Shown here: positions 9,120 through 16,373 of the stretch, in pieces
How positions within the stretch are numbered: position 1 is the first letter of the stretch
How the letters are laid out: every line of letters begins with the position of its first letter
DNA from: Cyanobacteria bacterium GSL.Bin1
GTDB lineage: Bacteria; Cyanobacteriota; Cyanobacteriia; Cyanobacteriales; Rubidibacteraceae
Assembly: GCA_009909085.1 (NCBI GenBank)
Contig: JAAANX010000044.1
Coordinates: 1 to 64,000, forward strand
Direction of reading: 5' to 3'
DNA length: 64,000 nucleotides
Program-made: the position numbers and the translations under genes
Notes under the pieces: generated by a model
The model's database searches: none
Seen by the model: the letters and a program-made list of their open reading frames with translations, nothing else
Told to the model about the DNA's origin: nothing

Positions 9120-10118
9120 TTATGGGATAGAATCAGGAGAGGGAGATGAGGGTGGCATTTCTTCTCCTGAAACAGCAGAAGCGGAACGATCATAAAGCTG
9201 ACGGAACTCTTTACTCACTCCCGCTAGACGTTCTTTCCAATCAGGGTTTGGTTCAATTCCTTCAATGGAGCGATGATAGGCTAATAAAGTAACTGCCATT
9301 GCATAAGCATCTGAAATGGCTAGTTTAAACATCCACACCCCAACTAAAACTAAAACTCCCAGTAAGGTGCGAATTGCAGTCACTGGAATAATCGCTCCTA
9401 AGATAATTGCGGGAATGCCCAATACCATTAAAACCACAATCATTTCTAGATAGTTAAGAATAGTCAGCGCCGCGGCATTTGCCAGCACGGGTTTCCAAGA
9501 TTGAGCATAGAGAATAATGCCATCTTCAGCCACTGACCAGATATTCGCTTCTCGATATTGATACGCTCGACTTAAAATCGCTTCATCAATATAGGTGGTA
9601 GCAAATTTAGAAACTTGGGTAACCAGTTTATTGAAGTTATCGAATTGGTTGAAACTTTTAAAATCGGGCAGTGGCATGATTCGTATTAATTGGGCAAATG
9701 TACAATTCATCCGCTGAACAATTCGATCAATCATTTGATCTACAGCAAACATCAACGTGGTATCTCTAAACCGCGCTTTGACTTGTTGCCGACCATATTT
9801 TATTTGTGATCCTTGAGGGGTTTGACCGTAAACAATATACTCGGTCATCACTGCAATATGAGCAGCCTGTAAGAGGTAGAAGAAATAGCGTTTTGCCCAT
9901 TGCACCAACGCCCAAGCCCCGCCTAGAGCAACAACAAATACAATCACTCCTAGTAAACTGAACGCTTGACCCAATAGCCAGGCAATTCCTGCGGCAACTG
10001 CCAAGTAAACCGCAAGCCCTAGACCCAGTAAAGCGTAAGTGCCAAGTCGAATCCAGATAAACGGCATGGTTTTCCGAATCAGTCCGATTGCTTCCCTTAA
10101 ATAAAGCTTGATTTCCAT
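9120..10118 (-). CDS. Conserved-type membrane protein of unknown function
   Basis: The 332-residue protein has two adjacent long hydrophobic segments near the N terminus (about 24-50 and 54-75), then an amphipathic middle rich in Phe and Asn (about 110-195). Two more hydrophobic stretches follow (about 215-240 and 245-275), and a Pro/Ser/Glu-rich C-terminal tail. No motif of a known transporter or enzyme was recognised. It is convergent with the infB-linked membrane gene (8 bp apart) and divergent from the small gene at 10269. A role in membrane organisation is possible but not shown. Confidence 0.75.
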   Translation of the reverse strand: MEIKLYLREAIGLIRKTMPFIWIRLGTYALLGLGLAVYLAVAAGIAWLLGQAFSLLGVIVFVVALGGAWALVQWAKRYFFYLLQAAHIAVMTEYIVYGQTPQGSQIKYGRQQVKARFRDTTLMFAVDQMIDRIVQRMNCTFAQLIRIMPLPDFKSFNQFDNFNKLVTQVSKFATTYIDEAILSRAYQYREANIWSVAEDGIILYAQSWKPVLANAAALTILNYLEMIVVLMVLGIPAIILGAIIPVTAIRTLLGVLVLVGVWMFKLAISDAYAMAVTLLAYHRSIEGIEPNPDWKERLAGVSKEFRQLYDRSASAVSGEEMPPSSPSPDSIP

Positions 10119-10268
10119 TTAATTAACTCCTATTATGTGATTTAATTAAATGATATTCAGCGAATTCGATTCTCAGCCATAATATGTTTGTTTTGTATCC
10201 CGAGTAGCAGAAACTGCTTAACAATTTGAGCTATGTTAGAAAGTAGAGTGAATAATATTGGGAACGGT

Positions 10269-10469
10269 ATGGCAAGTACAACGATCAAAGAACAACAATT
10301 TTCGGACGACCAAGCCATTTGGGAAAACTTACGCAGCGCGATCGCTGCTAGTTCTGGTTTTGCCAGTTGGCAAGCCGAAAAAGGGCTCAAACACACCGAA
10401 TCCCACGAAAACCTAGACGAGCAAGTCCGTAGCTACCTCCGAGAAACTCTAGAAACCCTTGCTTATTAA
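10269..10469 (+). CDS. Small cyanobacterial-type hypothetical protein
   Basis: This 66-residue, mostly helical, acidic protein begins MASTTIKEQQFSDDQAIWE. ATG at 10269 follows GGGAACGG and was preferred to ATG at 10233, which would add 12 residues without a clear ribosome site. It contains a HIP1 site, has codon use like its neighbours, and is followed 25 bp later by a good terminator, all of which support a real monocistronic gene. No function is known to me. Confidence 0.65.
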   Translation: MASTTIKEQQFSDDQAIWENLRSAIAASSGFASWQAEKGLKHTESHENLDEQVRSYLRETLETLAY

Positions 10470-10494
10470 ACCCAGTCTCACCACCGCGGAAAAT

Positions 10495-10533
10495 ACTCCC
10501 CTGCGATGAGTCTACTCTAAGGGGAGTTTTGTT
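10495..10533 (+). terminator. Intrinsic terminator of the small gene upstream of vipp1
   Basis: ACTCCCCT (10495-10502) pairs perfectly with AGGGGAGT (10520-10527), followed by TTTGTT. It separates the 66-residue gene from vipp1, which therefore needs its own promoter in the next 45 bp. Confidence 0.8.
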
Positions 10534-10579
10534 ATTCTAGGCTATCATCGTTCTTAGAACTACTATTAATTCGTTAACA

Positions 10580-11323
10580 ATGGGTTTTTTACAACGTCTT
10601 TGGCGCCTTATCAAAGCCAATATCAACAGTTTATTAAAGAAAACCGAAGATCCTGAAAAAATTCTTGAGCAAGCTGTCTCTGATATGCAGGAAGACCTGG
10701 TAAAAATGAGGCAAGCGGTTGCTCAGGCGATCGCGTCGCAAAAACGCACGGAACGTCAAGCCAACCAAGCACAAAGTACAGCTGAAGAATGGAAAAAACG
10801 TGCTCAACTGGCCCTAGAAAAAGGCAATGAAGAGCTAGCAAGAGAAGCGCTGACCCGTCGTCAAAACTATCAACAAACTGCTGACAGCTTGAATGGACAG
10901 CTAAGCCAGCAAAATCAAGTAATTGACAAACTCAAATCGGATATGCGGAAATTAGAAAGTAAAATTTCCGAGGCGAAGAACAAAAAAGATATGTACATTG
11001 CACGAGCCCGTTCAGCAGAAGCCACCCAACGGGTCAATGAGTTTCTGCAAGGAGTGAATACGGGGAGTTCTCTCAGCGCCTTTGAACAAATGGAAGAGAG
11101 AGTCTACGAAATGGAAGCCTCGGCAGAAGCCAGCCAAGAAATGGGGCAAGATGATATTGAACAACAATTTGCTGCCCTTGAACAAGGCAGTAATGTGGAT
11201 ACTGAACTTAGCGAAATGAAACAGCAATCACAAGCCAGTTCCCGCCAAAAAGAACTTCCTGCTAGCCAACAAGCAGCAGTGGATCAAGAACTGGAACAAC
11301 TTCGCTCAGAATTGAAACAGTAG
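10580..11323 (+). CDS. vipp1: PspA/IM30 family membrane-remodelling protein, VIPP1 type
   Basis: VIPP1 (IM30) is an ESCRT-III-like protein that forms rings and rods on membranes and protects thylakoids. The 247-residue protein has the N-terminal amphipathic helix (about 1-22), the KTEDPEKILEQAVSDMQEDL signature and long coiled-coil helices to about 200. A final Gln/Glu-rich helix (about 225-247) is the C-terminal extension that separates VIPP1 from bacterial PspA. The first residues, MGFLQRLWRLIKANINSLL, differ somewhat from the usual MGLFDR start. It is followed after 3 bp by a one-TM gene, so the two are very likely translated from one mRNA. A second PspA-like copy elsewhere in the genome cannot be excluded. 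Confidence 0.92.
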   Translation: MGFLQRLWRLIKANINSLLKKTEDPEKILEQAVSDMQEDLVKMRQAVAQAIASQKRTERQANQAQSTAEEWKKRAQLALEKGNEELAREALTRRQNYQQTADSLNGQLSQQNQVIDKLKSDMRKLESKISEAKNKKDMYIARARSAEATQRVNEFLQGVNTGSSLSAFEQMEERVYEMEASAEASQEMGQDDIEQQFAALEQGSNVDTELSEMKQQSQASSRQKELPASQQAAVDQELEQLRSELKQ

Positions 11324-11326
11324 GAC

Positions 11327-11749
11327 ATGGAACGAGGATTAATTTGGCTTCCCCTCTTGGCATTATTCATTGGCTTAGCATGGGCGGGGTGGAATGAATA
11401 TCAAAAAGTGGAAGCCTATCGCCATTGGGCAGAACAATTTGATCGGGCAAAATATGACATTTACGCCGTTTTAGGGCAAAAAGCCGATCAGATTACTTGG
11501 GGAAAACCCACTCGGGGGAAACCGGAGGCCTTACAAACTTTTTCCCTTAATGATGTCGCTGAAATTCAACTGTTCGTTGATCGCACACCGGTTTCCCTAG
11601 AGGCTTTACCTCGGAAAGGCAAACCAACAATTCATTTTGCTTTTCCCGACGCCGAAGACATAGAAATCCCCTTTACTGATATTTCCCTAGCTGCCCGTTG
11701 GACAGAAAAATTGCAAGCACTGGCTAGGGAGCAAACCATTAGTCATTAG
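11327..11749 (+). CDS. Single-TM protein linked to vipp1, unknown function
   Basis: The 140-residue protein has one N-terminal membrane segment (about 4-21) and a soluble domain of about 115 residues with alternating strands (IQLFVDRTPVSLEAL, TIHFAFPDAEDIEIPF). It starts 3 bp after vipp1, so it may work with VIPP1 at the membrane. The final residues, TISH, and the TAG stop are encoded by the first units of a heptamer repeat array, so the natural C terminus has probably been replaced or trimmed by repeat growth. No named family was recognised. Confidence 0.75.
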   Translation: MERGLIWLPLLALFIGLAWAGWNEYQKVEAYRHWAEQFDRAKYDIYAVLGQKADQITWGKPTRGKPEALQTFSLNDVAEIQLFVDRTPVSLEALPRKGKPTIHFAFPDAEDIEIPFTDISLAARWTEKLQALAREQTISH

Positions 11750-11785
11750 TCATTGGTCATTGGTCATTGGTCATTGGTCATTAGG
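11737..11785 (-). repeat. Heptamer tandem repeat forming the end of a gene
   Basis: Seven near-perfect copies of CATT(A/G)GT, the reverse complement of the unit found at 8464-8498. The first copies encode the last residues and the stop codon of the vipp1-linked gene. Confidence 0.9.
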
Positions 11786-11803
11786 GAATAGGCAATAAAA
11801 AAT

Positions 11804-11850
11804 TCTCCTGGTCTCCCTGGTCTCCCTGGTCTCCTTGTCTCCCCCTCACC
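11804..11850 (+). repeat. Nonamer tandem repeat (TCTCCCTGG)
   Basis: Three to four copies of TCTCCCTGG (11804-11832 region) grade into a C-rich end. The 18-mer at 11833-11850 (CCTTGTC followed by TCCCCCTCACC) recurs exactly at 24686-24703, so this is a dispersed spacer repeat. The array makes an in-frame TTG at 11835 look like an early start for the helicase gene; that start is not credible. Confidence 0.8.
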
Positions 11851-11873
11851 TTGTCCCCCTACGTCTGGCTGAT

Positions 11874-13379
11874 ATGATTGCTATTGTTAAGGTCAACACA
11901 GCAACGACAATGTCAAGACGGGTTCCGAAGCTATGGTACCATCAGGGGACACTTTTACTGCATCCACCGCCACAGGGAAAAAGTTGGATTGATTTTGCGA
12001 CTTGGGACGATCGCGTGGAAAAGTTTCGGATTCCAGCGATTCATTATCGCCCGTTAGTGGAAACGTTACAAAGTGAGGACATTAATTTCCTAGATGAGGC
12101 AAAAGACTTTCAGTCCTTAGCGTTAAATTCTCGCTTTGAAATGACCCCTTATCCCCATCAAGCAGAAGCTTTAGCGGGATGGAAAGCAGCAGGAAGACAG
12201 GGGATTGTGGTGTTGCCGACAGCGGCGGGAAAAACCTACTTAGCGCAGTTAGCGATGGAAGCCACACCCCGCACCACATTGATTGTCGTTCCCACCTTAG
12301 ATTTAATGCACCAGTGGTACGCCCAACTCGAAGCCGCATTTCCCGATGTCGAAGTCGGGTTATTAGGAGGAGGATCGCGCGATCGCAGCGATATTTTAGT
12401 GGCAACCTATAACAGTGCTGCCATTCATGCGGAAGCCCTCGGAAATCGCTATGCCTTTTTAATTTTTGATGAATGTCATCATCTCCCAACCGATTTTTAT
12501 CGGGTGATTGCAGAATACGCGATCGCGCCCTACCGTCTAGGACTCACGGCAACGCCAGAACGTTCCGACGGCAATGAACGCGATTTAGAAGCCCTCATTG
12601 GTTCGGTTGTCTATCGAAAAACGGCAAAAGAATTATCGGGTGATGCCCTCGCCAGTTATAAAACCGTTGAAATTAAAGTTAAGTTATCTCCCAAAGAAAA
12701 AGACACCTATCAAAGCGCGATCGCGCTTCGGAATCAATTTTTAAAGCAGAAACGAATTTCTTTAAGTAACTTAAAAGGGTGGCAATTATTTGTAAAAGAA
12801 AGTGCGCGCAGCCAAGAAGGAAGACGCGCCATGTTAGCCCATCGGCAAGCCAAAGAAATTGCCTTAGGAACGGATAGTAAGCTACGAGTTCTAACTGAAT
12901 TAATTACTAAACATTCTCCCGAACCCATCTTAATTTTTACTAACGATAACGCTACTGTTTATCGGGTTTCTCAAGACTTTTTAATCCCGGCTATTACCCA
13001 TCAAACCCCCGTTAAAGAACGCCATTTTATTCTGCAACAATTCAAATCAGGTATCTATAAAACTCTTGTCGCCTCTCATGTTCTCAATGAAGGGGTTGAT
13101 GTTCCCGATGCCAGAATTGCCATTATTTTATCAGGAACCAGTTCCGCTCGGGAATATATCCAACGCCTCGGTCGTGTTTTGAGAAAAGGAAAAACAAAAG
13201 ACAAACAAGCGATCCTTTACGAAGTAATTGCTGAAGAAACTAGCGAAGAACGAACCTCCGAACGCCGACGGGGTGAGCCAACTTCCAAACCAGGTCAATT
13301 GGAAATGTTTCCCTCACCAAAACCCAAGGCTCCTTTTACTCCAAAAGCAGCAGAAGAGGGTGAACGCTATGACACATAA
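11874..13379 (+). CDS. XPB/Rad25-like DEAD/DEAH-box helicase
   Basis: This superfamily 2 helicase of 501 residues has an N-terminal domain (about 1-95), a Q-like site (TPYPHQAEAL), Walker A LPTAAGKT (114-121), motif II DECH (199-202), motif III LTATP, and a second RecA domain. The latter ends in a motif VI stretch YIQRLGRVLRKGK. The order and the short N-terminal domain resemble bacterial and archaeal XPB proteins that unwind or remodel DNA in repair. No Bax1-type nuclease partner follows. ATG at 11874 was chosen; ATG at 11910 (MSRRVPKLWYHQG) is also plausible. An upstream TTG lies in repeat sequence. The C-terminal tail (about 455-501) is basic, Pro-rich and probably disordered. Confidence 0.88.
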   Translation: MIAIVKVNTATTMSRRVPKLWYHQGTLLLHPPPQGKSWIDFATWDDRVEKFRIPAIHYRPLVETLQSEDINFLDEAKDFQSLALNSRFEMTPYPHQAEALAGWKAAGRQGIVVLPTAAGKTYLAQLAMEATPRTTLIVVPTLDLMHQWYAQLEAAFPDVEVGLLGGGSRDRSDILVATYNSAAIHAEALGNRYAFLIFDECHHLPTDFYRVIAEYAIAPYRLGLTATPERSDGNERDLEALIGSVVYRKTAKELSGDALASYKTVEIKVKLSPKEKDTYQSAIALRNQFLKQKRISLSNLKGWQLFVKESARSQEGRRAMLAHRQAKEIALGTDSKLRVLTELITKHSPEPILIFTNDNATVYRVSQDFLIPAITHQTPVKERHFILQQFKSGIYKTLVASHVLNEGVDVPDARIAIILSGTSSAREYIQRLGRVLRKGKTKDKQAILYEVIAEETSEERTSERRRGEPTSKPGQLEMFPSPKPKAPFTPKAAEEGERYDT

Positions 13380-13699
13380 TAGGTCAATTTTTACTACTGA
13401 TTCATTTTGGTAAAAAAACAGAAGACACGATATTTAATCCCTTTGCTCCCTCCTTACTTCTCCTCATTTTCTCTGAACAAGCGTAGAAACACTGTAACCC
13501 ACGTTCCGCATTCTGAATGAACGCACTACTTTATTTTGCTTTTTAGCATTATTTATCCGTGAATTAAAAACAATTTTTTACTGTTTTGTAGCAAAAGAAA
13601 CGTAGTTTTGGGGGAAATTTTCAGTAAAAACCGATATTTTGAAGAGGGGGTGCGGAATGTGGGTTTAAAATATGGAAAAAGCGTAAAGGAAACGGTGCC
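13380..13699. other. 320 bp spacer largely filled by a MITE-like element
   Basis: No gene was found between the helicase and the sugar kinase. Most of the spacer is the 170 bp inverted-repeat-bounded, AT-rich segment at 13496-13665. The 34 bp after it holds the ribosome site of the kinase gene (AAAGGAAACGG). Confidence 0.7.
13496..13665. mobile_element. Candidate 170 bp MITE with 15 bp terminal inverted repeats
   Basis: The left end AACCCACGTTCCGCA (13496-13510) and the right end TGCGGAATGTGGGTT (13651-13665) are inverted copies with one mismatch in 15. The inside is AT-rich and has no open frame of note. Size, terminal repeats and lack of coding capacity are those of a miniature inverted-repeat element. 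A TAA or TTA-like duplication at the edges is possible but not clear. The parent insertion sequence is not in this window. Confidence 0.5.
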
Positions 13700-14677
13700 A
13701 TGACACAAGTGCTTTGCTTAGGGGAAATTTTATATGATTATTTAGCCCAGGAAGCGGGGAAATCAGTCGAGAACGTCAATAATTGGATTGCTTATCCAGG
13801 AGGAGCACCAGCCAATGTGGCAACGGCGCTTGTCAAACTGGGAACATCAGCCGGCTTTATTGGTTGCATTGGCAAAGACGAAGCCGGGCAATCTCTAAAA
13901 CAACTTTTGTTAGACATTGGGGTCAACTGTCAAGGGATTCAAGAACATCCCACGGCTCCCACGCGACAAGTTTATGTAACCCGCTCGCTAGATGGCGATC
14001 GCGCTTTTGCTGGCTTTGGCGATCAGCCCACTGATCAGTTTGCGGATGCCTTCCTCGATGCCGATCAACTACCGGTTGCCTTATTTGAAAAAGCCCAGTT
14101 TTTAGTCATTGGTACCTTAGAACTGGCTTATCCCATGACTCGCAAAGCTATCTTTCGCGCCCTCGATCTAGCGAATACTTATAACTTGAAAGTGCTGCTC
14201 GATGTCAATTGGCGACCAATGTTTTGGCCGAATCCCGATGCCGCGATCCCCCTCATTACCCAATTATGGAAAACGGTAGACTTTGTTAAATTATCCCGAG
14301 AAGAAGCCGAATGGCTTTTTAGTACGAGTGAGTCGGGCGCGATCGCGCACCAGCTTTCTTCGGTTGAAGGCGTCTTTATTACAGACGGCGAAGGCATGAT
14401 TAGCTATTACTTCAACGATTTTGAAGGGAAAATTCCAGCTTTTCAAGTCTCAGTTCAAGATACAACCGGTGCGGGGGATAGTTTTGTTGCCGGCTTAGTC
14501 CATCAACTGTGTCAACATGGCTTAAATCATCTCAATAGCACCGTCGCAGTTAAGGAAGTGATCACCTACGCCTGTGCTGTGGGCGGGTTAACGACCACCC
14601 AACCCGGTGCCATTTCTGCTCAACCGACGGCTGAAGCTGTAGAAGCATTTCTAATGGAATTAGCTCACAATAATTAA
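13700..14677 (+). CDS. PfkB family carbohydrate kinase (fructokinase-like)
   Basis: The 325-residue cytoplasmic kinase has the first PfkB signature GGAPANVA (34-41), the sugar-binding Gly-rich loop GFIGCIGKDEAG and the second signature DTTGAGDSF (254-262) with catalytic base Asp260. Family members phosphorylate fructose, ribose or related sugars with ATP. Cyanobacterial homologues of this length are usually called fructokinase, which would fit sucrose turnover, but specificity is not proved. Its promoter lies within or just after the MITE-like element. No terminator is obvious downstream; a 316 bp spacer follows. Confidence 0.88.
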   Translation: MTQVLCLGEILYDYLAQEAGKSVENVNNWIAYPGGAPANVATALVKLGTSAGFIGCIGKDEAGQSLKQLLLDIGVNCQGIQEHPTAPTRQVYVTRSLDGDRAFAGFGDQPTDQFADAFLDADQLPVALFEKAQFLVIGTLELAYPMTRKAIFRALDLANTYNLKVLLDVNWRPMFWPNPDAAIPLITQLWKTVDFVKLSREEAEWLFSTSESGAIAHQLSSVEGVFITDGEGMISYYFNDFEGKIPAFQVSVQDTTGAGDSFVAGLVHQLCQHGLNHLNSTVAVKEVITYACAVGGLTTTQPGAISAQPTAEAVEAFLMELAHNN

Positions 14678-14993
14678 TGATATAGTAAAAATACCTGGTA
14701 AATTTCACGTCTCTCTTTATTTTTGGCTATGGTCAGTCAATTTTTCTCTTACTAAATCGATTTTTAATAGTGATTTTCTAAACAATAAATTGTTGTCTTT
14801 GCATACATAAAGATACGTTATTGGTTTTGATCTAGATTCAAACCGTCTTGAGCTCCCTATTCAATAATAGTCTCTTCAAGAGATGAAAATCACTAAAAAT
14901 GTTGTTGATGATTATCATTAAGCCCACCGTCTTGAAGGTGCCAACGTAGTAGTGGGCTCCAAAAAATACTGAAATAACTCAGACCAGTAAATA
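14678..14993 (+). promoter_or_regulatory. Structured 316 bp leader of the AAA/carotenoid-oxygenase/kinase operon
   Basis: There is no gene here. Several structures are visible. A long-range inverted repeat pairs 14760-14778 with 14885-14900 (TTTTTA..TAGTGATTTTC against GAAAATCACTAAAAA, with a three-base gap). TCTCTTCAAGAGA (14871-14883) is a 13-base palindrome. AGCCCAC (14921-14927) pairs with GTGGGCT (14952-14958) 36 bases before the ATG, followed by CCAAAAAAT. The last could be an attenuator, an RNA element or the terminator of the kinase transcript. No named riboswitch was recognised. Confidence 0.45.
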
Positions 14994-16373
14994 ATGTCTC
15001 TTGTCGGTTCTCAAGCATTCAATGCCCTCATCGAAAAGTTAAACCATCACCTTGTAGACAATCACCAGGACTGTCTTAGCGCCACAGAAATTTTAATTTT
15101 GCAAGGAATTTTGCAAGATCAAACTTATAATCAAATTGCAGAAGAATGTGCCTACAGTACAGTTTACTTTAGTAATGTCGTCGCCCCTAAGTTGTGGCGA
15201 CGATTAAGTACCCTCCTGGGCAAGCGTGTCACAAAAAAAAATAGTCGTGTTTTGCTTGAGTTATATTGGGCCAATCATTCTCAAGCCCAAACACAGCCTA
15301 CCTCTTCTTCATCACCATTCTGGCTTTCTCCCACTTCACAATCATTTTCTTATCCCAGTGGAGCCATTCCGCTCGGCTCTCAATTTTATATTCAACGTCG
15401 GTCTATCGAAGAAAAAATCTATCGAGGAATTGAGCAACCGGGAGCTTTGCTACGGATTAAAGCCCCTCAAGAAATGGGCAAAACTTCCCTGTTATTAAGA
15501 ATTTTAGAATATGGAACAAGCTTAGGATATTACACGGTTAACCTTGACCTTCAGCAAGCCGATCAAGAAATATTGACCAATGTCAATCGGTTTCTGCGTT
15601 GGGTCTGTGCTAATCTGACCTATCAGCTCAACCTAGAAGCAAAATTGGATGAATACTGGGACGAAGACATTGGTAGCAGTGTCAGTTGTACACTCTATTT
15701 GCATTCCATTTTAGAACAACTGGATCAGCCACTGATCCTCGCCTTTGACGAAGTCAATCAAATCTTTGAGTATCCCAAAATTGCCAAAAGTTTTTTACCC
15801 CTTCTGCGCTCCTGGTATGAAGAAACAAAAGAGGTTTCAATTTGGCGCAAACTGCGTCTGGTGGTGATTCACTCCACTGAAATTTATGTACCGTTGCAAT
15901 TAAACCAGTCTCCTTTTAGTAATGTTGGTTTACCCCTCGAATTACCAAACTTTAGTAGTGAGGAGGTACAGGAATTAGCCAAACGCTACAGTTTGACTTG
16001 GGGAAAATCTGAAGTCAACCAATTAATGTCAGTGATTGATGGACATCCGGCTCTTGTTCATCTGACCCTCTATTATCTCAGTCACAAAGAGATCACCCTC
16101 AATCAACTGATTAAAGATGTGCCCACGTTAAGTGGGATCTATGCCGCTCACTTACGTCGTCACCAAGTCAGTTTGCAAGAACAGCCAGAGTTAGCTCAGG
16201 CTTGTTTGAGCATTATGAGTGCTCAAGAACCGGTTTCTATCGAGCCAACTCTCGCGTACAAACTTTACAGTATGGGGTTAATTAACTTAAACGGCGATCG
16301 CGCTTTTCCTAGAATTCCTCTTTATCAGCAATATTTTCAGCAACAGTTCCAACATTATGATCAAAAAGAATAA
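14994..16373 (+). CDS. vMAP N-terminal HTH plus AAA-like ATPase domain protein
   Basis: The 459-residue protein starts with a small helical domain (about 1-95) containing a helix-turn-helix-like stretch, LQDQTYNQIAEECAYSTVYF. This resembles the N-terminal domain of cyanobacterial vWA-MoxR-associated (vMAP) proteins. A linker leads to an AAA-like (AAA_35 type) domain with the entry motif LGSQFYIQRRSIEEKIYRGI, Walker A at 156-165 (APQEMGKTS) and Walker B LILAFDEVNQIFE. Such proteins are thought to act as regulatory ATPases; targets are unknown. Its stop codon overlaps the ATG of the carotenoid oxygenase by one base (TAATG), so translation is coupled. The kinase at 18466 carries a second AAA-like domain of the same kind, which suggests the two proteins interact. 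Confidence 0.85.
   Translation: MSLVGSQAFNALIEKLNHHLVDNHQDCLSATEILILQGILQDQTYNQIAEECAYSTVYFSNVVAPKLWRRLSTLLGKRVTKKNSRVLLELYWANHSQAQTQPTSSSSPFWLSPTSQSFSYPSGAIPLGSQFYIQRRSIEEKIYRGIEQPGALLRIKAPQEMGKTSLLLRILEYGTSLGYYTVNLDLQQADQEILTNVNRFLRWVCANLTYQLNLEAKLDEYWDEDIGSSVSCTLYLHSILEQLDQPLILAFDEVNQIFEYPKIAKSFLPLLRSWYEETKEVSIWRKLRLVVIHSTEIYVPLQLNQSPFSNVGLPLELPNFSSEEVQELAKRYSLTWGKSEVNQLMSVIDGHPALVHLTLYYLSHKEITLNQLIKDVPTLSGIYAAHLRRHQVSLQEQPELAQACLSIMSAQEPVSIEPTLAYKLYSMGLINLNGDRAFPRIPLYQQYFQQQFQHYDQKE

Noticed and set aside
11835-11873. Extension of the helicase to a TTG at 11835
   Set aside because: These codons are made of a spacer repeat, and an ATG with better context follows at 11874.
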